DNA from: an uncultured Pirellulaceae bacterium
Lineage (GTDB): Bacteria; Planctomycetota; Planctomycetia; Pirellulales; Pirellulaceae
NCBI GenBank assembly: GCA_934278005.1
Contig: CAKQWG010000032.1
Coordinates: 1 to 24,045, forward strand
Length of the DNA stretch: 24,045 nucleotides
Direction: 5' to 3'
A program made the position numbers and the translations under genes. Positions 8,481-16,474 of the stretch are shown piece after piece; the first letter of the stretch is position 1; each line of letters starts with the position of its first letter. The notes under the pieces are model-generated. The model did no database searches and was not told where the DNA came from. It saw nothing but the letters and a program-made list of their open reading frames with translations.

Positions 8481-10892
8481 TCAGTCGATGAAGATGAATT
8501 CGTTCGAGGCCAGCAGCACGTGAGCATATTGATGCCACCTATCCAAAGGGGCATTGTCTTGGGGTTTATCGCCAGCTTCTGGCGGGGTTAAATACGCTAT
8601 TCCGAGCTGAAGCTCGTGCGCAGTGGGAACTCGTGAGAACAGCCACAAGTAAGCCTGCCTGATCCGGCTGGCGTCACTGTCTAAGCTCGGCTGGTGCAGT
8701 CGCGCGACTAAGCCTCGGGCTTGTTCTTGCAACAGTGGGCTATTGATCGCAAACAGCCCCTGCAGCGGCGTCACGGTGTCCGTCCGCATTGGACTATGTT
8801 GATTAGCATCTGGGAAATCGTGGATCATCAATGTCGGCGACATATCTTGCCGATCGACGGAGGCATACAGCGTTCGACGATGGTTACTTGCCGTGTCCAG
8901 CGGCGCTGCCGGGCCACCCGCAGTTGGATCCAGCCCACCACTGACCACTAGCATCGCGTCTCGCCACTCCTCAAAGGTGAGTCGACGGCGATTGGCGTGT
9001 GAGAGCCATTGGTTTTCGGGGTCGGGATGATCTGCATCGATGTCGGCCACTGAGGATTGTTGCCAAGTGGCCGAGCGGAGCATTTCGCGGTGCAGCTGTT
9101 TGATGGACCAATTATTCGCAATGAACCGCGCTGCCAAATCATCGAGCAGCTCAGGGTGAGTCGGCCGGCCTCCCTGCTGGCCAAAGTCGCTGGGCGTAGC
9201 CACGATGCCTTGGTTGAAGTGAGCCAGCCACACGCGATTGACCAGCACGCGCGCGGTCAATGCCTGCGCCTCGTTCGTGATAGAATGAGCCAGTTCTAGA
9301 CGACCGCTGCCATTGACGTACGGCTGCGGTGACAGATCGTTGGACAACACCGTTAAAAAACGGCGGGGAATGATCGGTCCGGGGCGATTGGGATTGCCGC
9401 GGATAAACGATGGCAAGTCTTGCGGTCCAGGACGATACTCCAAACGCGTGCCCTGTTCGGGCTTGTCTCCGGCGCGAACTACATGCAGCGATTCCTCCGC
9501 CAACGCGTTGGCCAGAGGAGTGTTGTAATAGGGCGTTGAGGTCTTGATAGCCTCGATCTCTACTAGCAGTTCATCGATTTGCTGCTGCGGCGCGGGCTTC
9601 TGCTTCTTCAACTGCGCTACTTGCTCTTCCAGCTGGGCTACCTGCTGCTTAGCGGCCAGCACCGGAGCGTAGGCTTCGTCGCTAATCAGCGGTCGCTCTT
9701 TATGACGCGTGCTGGCAAAGATGCCCGCCAGACCGTAGTAGTCATCGGCGCTGATCGGATCAAACTTGTGATCGTGGCAACGCGCACAGGCGACAGTCAA
9801 CCCTAAGAACGTGCGCGATACAGCATCCACTCGCTCCTCCCATTCGTCAGCCACGATGACCTTAATCAGTTCGCTGGGCAGTTTTAATTCTTTCCAGTAC
9901 TCTGGGCTTAGACTCAGAAAGCCAAGTGCGGGTAGATCTTCCGGTCCCGTGCGTCGCATCAGATCGGTAGCCAGCTGTCGGTGGATAAAATCGTCGTACG
10001 GCATATCGTCATTAAAAGCCCTAACGACCCAGTCGCGATACAGATGCGCCTGCGAGGTTTGTGGCAACCAGCTCGCAGTGGTGTCGGTGTAGCGTGCTAG
10101 GTCCAACCACCAGCGGCCCCACTTCTCGCCGTATTCAGGCGACTCAAGCAACTCGTCGACCAGCTGATCATAGGCCTCCGCTGAAGCGTCATTTACGAAC
10201 GCTGCCAGCCGCTCGGGAGTCGGCGGCAACCCCGTCAGCGCAAAGCTGAGCCGACGGATTAGAGTCGCCCGATCGGCGCGAGGCGCAGGCGTCAGGCCCT
10301 CGCGCTCCATGGCCGCCAACACGAACGAGTCCGCGCGCGTGAGAGGCCATTCAGCATTGGCCACGGGTGGCAGCGGTTGTTCGCGAACGGGTTGAAACGA
10401 CCAGAACTGGCGCCCCGTCTCAAAATCTATGGAATTGCTCGCCCGCGCTACCGGCTTGGCGGCAGGCGGAAAGTGCGCCCCGCGGCGGACCCACTGTGTC
10501 AACTCGGCGATATCCGCGTCGGCCAGCCTCCCCTTAGGAGGCATCTCCATCGCATCGTAGAGAATCGCTCCGATAAACAGGCTTTCCTCCGGCGCGCCTG
10601 CTACCAACAACGTGCCACTGTCGCCTCCGGCAGCCATGCCCTCTGCCGAATCCAGCCGCAAGCCACCATGCAGCGTCTTGGACTGCTCCGAGTGGCACTC
10701 ATAACAATGCTCGCTCAGCAGCGGCCGAATCTTGCGCTCAAAGTATTCGTATTCACTCGCCAGCGCCTGCTGTCTATCGACCGAAGTTGCCGCGCCGTCA
10801 GTTCGCAATGGGCTAGCCTGCGGTTCGCCGGCGCCAATCGAAGTCACACAGCCGATCAAAACTACCATCAGCGTTGTCAAGCGAGCAATCAT
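8481..10892 (-). CDS. PSCyt1-DUF1549-DUF1553 protein with cytochrome-c motif, copy 1
   Basis: A large secreted protein typical of planctomycetes. From the chosen start it has 803 residues; the frame is open to an ATG at 10994, giving 837. The start at 10892 is preferred because it begins a signal sequence (MIARLTTLMVVLIGC). The longer version would translate a dispersed hairpin at 10962-10984. In the longer numbering, the PSCyt1 domain spans about 84-175 with haem-binding-like CYECH (97-101). DUF1549 spans about 215-425 and contains CARCHDHKFDPI (403-414). A coiled coil covers about 445-485 and DUF1553 about 550-800, ending NEFIFID. The two CxxCH motifs suggest c-type haem, but function is unknown. 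It is first in a two-gene unit with DUF1501 and is paralogous to the gene at 11238-13970. Confidence 0.88.
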   Translation of the reverse strand: MIARLTTLMVVLIGCVTSIGAGEPQASPLRTDGAATSVDRQQALASEYEYFERKIRPLLSEHCYECHSEQSKTLHGGLRLDSAEGMAAGGDSGTLLVAGAPEESLFIGAILYDAMEMPPKGRLADADIAELTQWVRRGAHFPPAAKPVARASNSIDFETGRQFWSFQPVREQPLPPVANAEWPLTRADSFVLAAMEREGLTPAPRADRATLIRRLSFALTGLPPTPERLAAFVNDASAEAYDQLVDELLESPEYGEKWGRWWLDLARYTDTTASWLPQTSQAHLYRDWVVRAFNDDMPYDDFIHRQLATDLMRRTGPEDLPALGFLSLSPEYWKELKLPSELIKVIVADEWEERVDAVSRTFLGLTVACARCHDHKFDPISADDYYGLAGIFASTRHKERPLISDEAYAPVLAAKQQVAQLEEQVAQLKKQKPAPQQQIDELLVEIEAIKTSTPYYNTPLANALAEESLHVVRAGDKPEQGTRLEYRPGPQDLPSFIRGNPNRPGPIIPRRFLTVLSNDLSPQPYVNGSGRLELAHSITNEAQALTARVLVNRVWLAHFNQGIVATPSDFGQQGGRPTHPELLDDLAARFIANNWSIKQLHREMLRSATWQQSSVADIDADHPDPENQWLSHANRRRLTFEEWRDAMLVVSGGLDPTAGGPAAPLDTASNHRRTLYASVDRQDMSPTLMIHDFPDANQHSPMRTDTVTPLQGLFAINSPLLQEQARGLVARLHQPSLDSDASRIRQAYLWLFSRVPTAHELQLGIAYLTPPEAGDKPQDNAPLDRWHQYAHVLLASNEFIFID

Positions 10893-10961
10893 AGGCTTCA
10901 GTGGAGGGCTCGAGGGTGAAGCGTTAAAAGGCGGGATTTCCATTCTACACGATCGAGCAGG

Positions 10962-10984
10962 TGTCGTGGACCGCTCGGCGGTGC
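10962..10984 (+). repeat. dispersed TGTCGT stem-loop element, copy C (degenerate)
   Basis: TGTCGTGG followed by ACCGC-TCG-GCGGT (stem 10970-10982). It has two differences from copies A and B, one in the loop and one in the outer stem, so only 5 bp pair. It is the only copy lying at gene 5' ends rather than 3' ends. Confidence 0.55.
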
Positions 10985-11102
10985 TTGATTGCACTACTTC
11001 AACACTTCTAAATCGAAATCATCTGCTCGCGGCGCAAAAGCGACAAACAGCGACAAACTGCAATCCAACCCACAATGACTCCGTTACTCTGCATTCCTTG
11101 TG

Positions 11103-11131
11103 GAAGTCTGTTAAATTACCAGGTAGACTTC
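11103..11131. promoter_or_regulatory. candidate operator: 7-bp inverted repeat
   Basis: GAAGTCT and AGACTTC, separated by 15 bp of AT-rich sequence, lie just before the GGGAGGA ribosome site. Spacing and symmetry would fit a dimeric regulator or a small leader hairpin. It is seen once only, so support is weak. Confidence 0.3.
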
Positions 11132-11157
11132 ACTCTTGTGGGAGGAAGAATCGCAGT

Positions 11158-11241
11158 ATGAACAAAGTTCCTGTGAAGCACCAAACGGCACCACACGGTC
11201 AAACAAGCAATCGCGGCCCTTACGAACGCGTGAAAGTATGA
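11158..11241 (+). CDS. possible 27-residue leader peptide overlapping the PSCyt start (ATGA)
   Basis: A small open frame with ATG at 11158, preceded at a slightly long 11-base spacing by GGGAGGA (11140-11146). It encodes 27 residues (MNKVPVKHQTAPHG, ending YERVKV) and stops with TGA at 11239-11241. The stop overlaps the PSCyt ATG at 11238 as ATGA, the classic layout for translational coupling. The big gene has no good ribosome site of its own apart from a GAAAG just before it, which makes coupling more plausible. No homology is recognised and the overlap could be chance. Confidence 0.35.
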   Translation: MNKVPVKHQTAPHGQTSNRGPYERVKV

Positions 11242-13970
11242 AACGACGATCCATCTGGATACTTGCGATCGCGATGTTGGTTGCTGGTGCCGTAGCACAC
11301 GCCGACGACAAGGAGCAGGCGCAGTTCTTTCGCGGCCTCAATCTGAACGGCCCCCCGGTCACGATCGATGGCTACGCCTGGGAAGGAAAGGGGTCACCCC
11401 ACTACTCGTGCCGTGACAAAGCCTTCGAAGCTCAATCGGTAAACTTGCTGCCATCGACCGATCCCGACCGCGCGCAGATGATTCGCTCAAGCCGCTGGGG
11501 CGGCAATCGTGTCGAGCTCTCTAATATTCCCGCCGGTCGGTACAGCGTGTTTCTATACGTCTGGGAAGATAACCAGTCAGAGACTTACAACGTATCGATC
11601 AATGATCTGCCAGTGCTCAACGGTTACAACTCCGGCCGCGCGGGGCACTGGGACAAGCTCGGCCCGTGGTTCGTCAACTCAAAAAATGACCAGATTATCA
11701 TCACCACGTCCGGTGGCTCAGCCAACTTTTCCGGTATTGAAATCTGGCGCGGTGAGCACGACGGGGCGAACACTGCGCCAATTCCCGACGACCAACTGGC
11801 CTTCTTTGAGAGAAAGATCCGCCCGCTGCTAATCGAGCATTGCTACGACTGCCACAGTGAGAAATCCGATAACGTAGAAGGCCATTTGCTGGTCGATTCG
11901 GCGCCGACGATGCTGCGTGGGGGCACCGCTGGACCGGCGATTATTCCCGGCGATCCGGAGCACAGTCTGCTAATTGAAGCCGTTCGCTATAACAACCAAG
12001 ACATCGCCATGCCGCCCGATGGGAAACTAACCAAGGAGCAAATCGCGAGCCTAGAAGAATGGATCCGCATGGGCGCCCCCGATCCGCGGCAGAGCACTAC
12101 CACCATACCGATGAAGACGATCGATGTGGCGGAGGCTCGGGAGTTCTGGTCGTTCCGACCGGTCGCAGATCCCACAGTTCCCACAGTCAAAAACGCAGAC
12201 TGGCCGGCGACGGACATCGACCGGTTTGTGCTGGCAGAACTAGAACGCCGCAAACTGGATCCAGTGCATAACGCGAGCAAACGTAAGCTGATTCGCCGCG
12301 CAACGTTCGATTTAATTGGCCTGCCTCCAGCTCCAGCCGAGATCCAAGCATTCATCAACGATACTTCGCCCCAAGCCTTCGAAATCGTCGTCGAACGCCT
12401 GCTGGCTTCACCACAGTACGGCGAACGCTGGGGACGCCACTGGATGGACCTTGTCCGCTATGCGGATACAGCCGGCGAAAATTCCGACTTCCCGATTCCA
12501 CAGGCCTACCTCTATCGCAATTACATTATCGATGCGTTTAACAGCGACAAACCGTACGACGAATTTCTGCGCGAACAGATTGCCGGTGATTTGCTGCCGG
12601 CGGCCAGTGATGTTGAGCGCAACGAGCACACTGTGGCAACTGGTTATATCGCCATCTCGCGCCGCTTCGGATCGGTGATCGAAAACTACCCACAGCATCT
12701 GACTATCGAGGACACGATCGACAACATGTCCCGTGTTATACTTGGCCTGACCGTGTCCTGTGCGCGATGTCACGATCACAAGTTTGATCCGATTCTACAG
12801 ACCGATTACTACGGGCTGTATGGAATATTCAAGAGCACGAAATACGCCTTCCCCGGTATCGAGCTCGACAAAAAGCCTCGCGACTTCGTGCCGCTTCTGT
12901 CCGCTGGACAGCCCAGCGGCGCTGTAGCGTATGCGGTCGTCGATGGAGTGGCAGGGGATGCTCCGCTGCAAATCCGAGGTGAACCCCAACAGCCTGGCGA
13001 CGTGATTCCGCGCAAGTTCCCAGACCTGCTCGGCGGCCAGCGATTAACCCAGGCACAGGCGCGACACAGCGGACGCCTACAGTTGGCCCAGTGGCTTACC
13101 GACCGCGAAAACCCACTGACGGCCCGCGTGATGATCAATCGTATATGGCAAAACCATTTCGGTGCAGGACTGGTTAAAACACCCAGCGATTTCGGTGCGC
13201 GCGGCCAACCGCCCACGCATCCAGAATTGCTCGACTGGCTGGCGATGCGGTTCATGGAAAGTGGCTGGTCGATCAAGCACATGCATCGTTTGATGATGAA
13301 CTCGCGCATCTATCAGCTCGATTCAACGGCGGGCGGGAGCGACGACAACCGCCAGCCCGGCCTTGCTGCTGATCCCGAAAACGCATTGCGCTGGCGATTC
13401 AGTCGACGCCGACTGGATGCCGAATCGCTACGAGATACTCTGCTCTTACTCAGCGGTGATCTGGACGGAACGAAGATGAACGAACCACACCCATTTCCAG
13501 CGGCGGAAAAGTGGGAGTACACACAGCACCATCCCTTTCGCGACAGTTACGACAGCAATCGTCGAAGTGTTTACCTGATGACAGCTCGTCTGAATGCAAA
13601 TTCCTTCTTCACTACCTTTGACGGAGCTGACCGCAATGCTTCCACGTCCAAGCGAGACAGTTCGGTGACTTCCGTGCAGTCGCTCTACCTGCTCAATAAT
13701 GAATGGGTGCACCAACGCGCAGCTCTTTTTGCTCAGCGACTAATTCGCGAGCGCGACAACGACGAAGCCCGCCTGAAGCTCGCGTTTGAACTCGCCTTGG
13801 GAAGGCCGCCAAGCAGCGAAGACACAGAGATTGCGAAGACCTTTATGCAAACTATTCGACCGAAACTGGCAACCGACGAAGAGACATCACAGGCGGCCGT
13901 TGACAGCGAGTGCTGGACCAGTTTTGCGCGCGCTCTATTCCGAACCAATGAATTCTTATACATCGACTGA
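11238..13970 (+). CDS. malectin-like + PSCyt1-DUF1549-DUF1553 protein, copy 2
   Basis: A 910-residue secreted protein. The start at 11238 is chosen because it opens directly with a signal peptide (MKRRSIWILAIAMLVAGAVA); the frame is open upstream to 11136 without leader features. Residues about 28-172 form a malectin-like or galactose-binding-like module absent from the paralogue, with NIPAGRYSVFLYVWED and SGGSANFSGIEIWRG. PSCyt1 follows at about 187-280 with CYDCH (202-206), then DUF1549 with CARCHDHKFDPI (508-519) and DUF1553 with LTARVMINRIWQNHFG (627-642). The last residues are NEFLYID, nearly the same as the paralogue. The coiled coil of copy 1 is missing here. The DUF1501 gene follows after 19 bp. 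The role is unknown; the added module suggests carbohydrate binding. Confidence 0.88.
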   Translation: MKRRSIWILAIAMLVAGAVAHADDKEQAQFFRGLNLNGPPVTIDGYAWEGKGSPHYSCRDKAFEAQSVNLLPSTDPDRAQMIRSSRWGGNRVELSNIPAGRYSVFLYVWEDNQSETYNVSINDLPVLNGYNSGRAGHWDKLGPWFVNSKNDQIIITTSGGSANFSGIEIWRGEHDGANTAPIPDDQLAFFERKIRPLLIEHCYDCHSEKSDNVEGHLLVDSAPTMLRGGTAGPAIIPGDPEHSLLIEAVRYNNQDIAMPPDGKLTKEQIASLEEWIRMGAPDPRQSTTTIPMKTIDVAEAREFWSFRPVADPTVPTVKNADWPATDIDRFVLAELERRKLDPVHNASKRKLIRRATFDLIGLPPAPAEIQAFINDTSPQAFEIVVERLLASPQYGERWGRHWMDLVRYADTAGENSDFPIPQAYLYRNYIIDAFNSDKPYDEFLREQIAGDLLPAASDVERNEHTVATGYIAISRRFGSVIENYPQHLTIEDTIDNMSRVILGLTVSCARCHDHKFDPILQTDYYGLYGIFKSTKYAFPGIELDKKPRDFVPLLSAGQPSGAVAYAVVDGVAGDAPLQIRGEPQQPGDVIPRKFPDLLGGQRLTQAQARHSGRLQLAQWLTDRENPLTARVMINRIWQNHFGAGLVKTPSDFGARGQPPTHPELLDWLAMRFMESGWSIKHMHRLMMNSRIYQLDSTAGGSDDNRQPGLAADPENALRWRFSRRRLDAESLRDTLLLLSGDLDGTKMNEPHPFPAAEKWEYTQHHPFRDSYDSNRRSVYLMTARLNANSFFTTFDGADRNASTSKRDSSVTSVQSLYLLNNEWVHQRAALFAQRLIRERDNDEARLKLAFELALGRPPSSEDTEIAKTFMQTIRPKLATDEETSQAAVDSECWTSFARALFRTNEFLYID

Positions 13971-13989
13971 TAGTGATGGGAAGACCAAA

Positions 13990-15354
13990 ATGCACGCCTC
14001 ACTTCAAACCATTTCACGCAGAACCTCTCTTCGTTCGATGGTGGGTGGATCACTACTGCTGCCGGGAATTTTATCTGAGTTGTTGGCTGGCGACGCATCG
14101 CCTGGCAACTCGGCCCCACTTGCCCCCAAGCCTCCTCACTTCGCTCCCAAAGCCAAGCGTGTGATTTTTCTATTTGCAACCGGCGGAGTGTCCCATATCG
14201 ACAGCTTTGATCCCAAGTCGGCGGGCAATGGCCGCGATGGCAGCGGCAAAGACAAACTCATGGGCAGCCTCTTTCCCTACAGCCCCAACAAACGCTGCGG
14301 CACCGAAGTCAGCGATCTGTTTCCTCACCTGCGTGAACAAATGGACGACATCTGTGTTATTCGATCGATGCAATCGGCCCACTTTGACCATACCGAAGCG
14401 GCGCTGGGGATGCATACCGGTTCCGCCACATTTGCCCGACCCAGCATGGGGTCGTGGCTGAGTTACGGACTGGGCACCGTCAATCAGAATTTGCCATCGT
14501 TCATCGTCATCGCACCGCATCTTCCATATGGTGGAACCCAAGTATACGCCAGCGACTTTTTGCCTGCATACCATCAGGGCATGCGAGTCATCCCAGGAGC
14601 TCAGCCAATCGAAAATCTGACCGCGCTCACAAACAGACGCGATATCCAGGAATTGGAACTAAGCATGACGGATGCGTTCAATCGCGGGCATCTCACACAG
14701 CGCGCGGACGACAGCCAGTTGGCCGCGCGTATCAAGTCGTTTGAAACGGCCTTTCAAATGCAAACGGCTGGACCAGAGGCGTTCGATGTGAGTACCGAAG
14801 ACGATAGAACCCTTGCATCCTACGCATTGAAACGCGGCCAGAATACCGGTTTCGGCTGGCAGTGCTTGGTCGCTCGTCGATTGGCCGAGCGCGGCGTGCG
14901 GTTCATTGAACTGGTGGACACTGGGTCGCGGCCTAACTGGGATTCACACGGCGAGATGAAGGAGCACGTGCCATTAGCCAAAGCCGTCGATCAGCCGATG
15001 GCGGCTTTGATTAAGGACCTCAAGCAACGCGGCATGCTCGATGAAACGCTGGTCGTGTGGGCGACTGAGTTCGGCCGCACACCTACCAAAGAGGGTAGCA
15101 ACGGGCGCGGTCATCATGGAGCCTGTTTCTCGGTCTGGTTGGCCGGCGGAGGCATTAAAGGTGGTATTGTATACGGCGAGACCGACGAGATAGGCAGAGC
15201 GATCGTGCGTGACAAAGTCGATGTGCACGACCTGCACGCGACGATCTTGCATCAGATGGGCATCGACCACACGCAGCTGACCTATCGCCATGCCGGTCGC
15301 GACTTCCGCCTGACCGATGTCCACGGAAGGATTGTTCGCGACATTCTCGTTTGA
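13990..15354 (+). CDS. DUF1501 domain-containing protein, copy 2
   Basis: A 454-residue DUF1501 protein, second gene of the rightward unit. The ATG at 13990 is preferred over the open frame to 13786, because the latter would overlap the PSCyt gene by about 185 bp and lacks a leader. The N-terminus RRTSLRSMVGGSLLLPGIL (10-28) looks like a Tat signal. Motifs are ATGGVSHIDSFDPK (63-76), WATEFGRTP (357-365), GRGHHGACF (372-380) and the shared ending LTYRHAGRDFRLTDVHG. It differs from copy 1 in the metal-site-like block (TGGVSHID versus NGGPYQGD) and lacks about 30 N-terminal residues, so the two probably act on different substrates. Hairpin copy D lies 18 nt past the stop. Confidence 0.9.
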   Translation: MHASLQTISRRTSLRSMVGGSLLLPGILSELLAGDASPGNSAPLAPKPPHFAPKAKRVIFLFATGGVSHIDSFDPKSAGNGRDGSGKDKLMGSLFPYSPNKRCGTEVSDLFPHLREQMDDICVIRSMQSAHFDHTEAALGMHTGSATFARPSMGSWLSYGLGTVNQNLPSFIVIAPHLPYGGTQVYASDFLPAYHQGMRVIPGAQPIENLTALTNRRDIQELELSMTDAFNRGHLTQRADDSQLAARIKSFETAFQMQTAGPEAFDVSTEDDRTLASYALKRGQNTGFGWQCLVARRLAERGVRFIELVDTGSRPNWDSHGEMKEHVPLAKAVDQPMAALIKDLKQRGMLDETLVVWATEFGRTPTKEGSNGRGHHGACFSVWLAGGGIKGGIVYGETDEIGRAIVRDKVDVHDLHATILHQMGIDHTQLTYRHAGRDFRLTDVHGRIVRDILV

Positions 15355-15371
15355 AATTTAATTTGCTGCAA

Positions 15372-15394
15372 TGTCGTGGAGCGCTCCGCGGTCC
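15372..15394 (+). repeat. dispersed TGTCGT stem-loop element, copy D
   Basis: TGTCGT, then GGAGCGC-TCC-GCGGTCC. One stem base differs from A/B and creates a single mismatch, or an alternative GGAGCGCTCC palindrome. It begins 18 nt after the stop of the DUF1501 gene, on the same strand. Confidence 0.65.
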
Positions 15395-15701
15395 TGGCTC
15401 CAACAAATTTCAAAAACCAATGGGAGCGTCTGCGTCATGCGCCTGTTTTGGGGCTGGACCGTCCTTTGCCTCTCCATTTGCACTCGCCTAATCAATCAAC
15501 GCGCAGCCAATAGTTTAACGCCGAGCCGCAGCAGGCCGCAGATGCATAGGTCAACTCGCCCAGCGCACGAGGCTCTATTGCACCGCATCGCCCCACCAAG
15601 TCGATAGTCGCGGCCTGCGCAGGCGACGGCACGGCCCAACACTCCTCTCAATCAACCCACCATCGACGATCTCATAATGCTCGTAATGCCTTAACAACAC
15701 T

Positions 15702-15724
15702 TGATCGCGGAGCGATCAACGACA
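15702..15724 (-). repeat. dispersed TGTCGT stem-loop element, copy E (covarying stem)
   Basis: Perfect 7-bp stem TGATCGC / GCGATCA with GGA loop (15702-15718) followed by ACGACA. Compared with A/B, two stem pairs change on both sides while loop and flank stay the same. It starts 18 nt past the stop of the TrmN6-like gene in that gene's direction. Confidence 0.75.
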
Positions 15725-15741
15725 AAAGGATTCTCAGTCAC

Positions 15742-16458
15742 CTACAGCTTCAGCAGAAACTCTTTGGCCAGTTGTCGGTAGTCGTCCGAATATTGATGGC
15801 GAGCCACCTCTATAACCATCTCCTGAGTGCGGACGCCTTGTTGCGGACGCCAGTTCGAGAACTCCAGCAGTTTCCGTTTGGGAACGGAAGTCGGGGTCGG
15901 ACGCACTGCGCAGACGCGGTGGCAATACAGCTTCTGCGTGGCTGCCAGAGCGGTAAAAGCCAGCGCCTGCTCGACGGGCAGAATGACACTGAACGTTCCG
16001 CCTGGGCTCATAAGCCGGGCTGCCGCGCTGGCTAATTCCTCCAGGCTCAAAGCATCGCCGTGCCGAGCCATCGCTCGGGCGGCATCTTGCGGTTTGAGAC
16101 TTTCATGACACCAGGGAGGATTGCAGACGATCAAGTCGAATAGATGTGGGGGCCGAAAATCTTGGACCGCACAACTTGTCAGAGACAGACGCTCGTGAAA
16201 CGGGGCTGCCGCAAAGTTGCCAGCGGCCTGCTCGCAAGCCGCCGAATTGATCTCCACGGCTGTGACCATCGCCATGGGAAACCGCTGAGCCAACATCAGC
16301 GCAATAATCCCACAACCAGTGCCTATATCTAAAATTCGCTTCGGCGCTTGCGATGCTGCCCAAGCGCCTAGGAGAATCGCGTCAGTGCCAATCTTCATGG
16401 CGCACCGATCATCGCGCAGCGTGAACTGCTTAAAACGAAAAGGCTTAATCATAAGCAA
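15742..16458 (-). CDS. trmN6: TrmN6-like tRNA1(Val) adenine-37 N6-methyltransferase
   Basis: A 238-residue class I SAM methyltransferase that aligns along its length with E. coli TrmN6 (YfiC), which methylates N6 of A37 in tRNA1-Val. The opening FRFKQFTLRDDRCAMKIGTDAILLGAW is the family signature (residues 7-33; compare FKQFFVAHDRCAMKVGTDG). SAM motif I is LDIGTGCGIIAL (43-54), an acidic residue follows in VEIN (68-71), and the catalytic NPPW (113-116) has Trp where the E. coli enzyme has NPPY. Start may be the first Met or the third residue (16452). It follows the TerC gene with a 16-bp gap, so the two are likely co-transcribed. The exact tRNA target is inferred from the family only. Confidence 0.8.
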   Translation of the reverse strand: MLMIKPFRFKQFTLRDDRCAMKIGTDAILLGAWAASQAPKRILDIGTGCGIIALMLAQRFPMAMVTAVEINSAACEQAAGNFAAAPFHERLSLTSCAVQDFRPPHLFDLIVCNPPWCHESLKPQDAARAMARHGDALSLEELASAAARLMSPGGTFSVILPVEQALAFTALAATQKLYCHRVCAVRPTPTSVPKRKLLEFSNWRPQQGVRTQEMVIEVARHQYSDDYRQLAKEFLLKL

Positions 16459-16474
16459 ATCGTAGCGCCGCTAC

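Larger units (their letters stand above)
10893..11237. promoter_or_regulatory. shared divergent control region of the two PSCyt-DUF1501 units
   Basis: About 345 bp between the preferred starts of the two divergent PSCyt genes. It holds hairpin copy C (10962-10984), a tandem 10-bp repeat GCGACAAACA/GCGACAAACT (11040-11059), and a 7-bp inverted repeat GAAGTCT/AGACTTC at 11103-11109 and 11125-11131 that could be an operator. It also holds a strong ribosome site GGGAGGA (11140-11146) before a small open frame. No -35/-10 pair could be assigned with confidence. Confidence 0.45.
15355..15741. other. intergenic region between convergent DUF1501 and TrmN6-like genes
   Basis: About 390 bp without a convincing gene. 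It contains two copies of the dispersed stem-loop, one 18 nt beyond each flanking stop codon, and a perfect 12-bp palindrome GCCTGCGCAGGC at 15613-15624. Short open frames here show no ribosome site or recognisable product. Confidence 0.6.

Noticed and set aside
9057..10919. Multiple + strand open frames opposite PSCyt copy 1
   Set aside because: They are shadows of the GC-rich coding frame; none has a motif or ribosome site.
13786..13989. N-terminal extension of DUF1501 copy 2
   Set aside because: It would overlap the PSCyt gene by about 185 bp; the ATG at 13990 opens directly with a Tat-like leader.
15371..15607. 78-residue open frame on +
   Set aside because: It begins inside a stem-loop repeat, lacks a ribosome site and resembles no known family.
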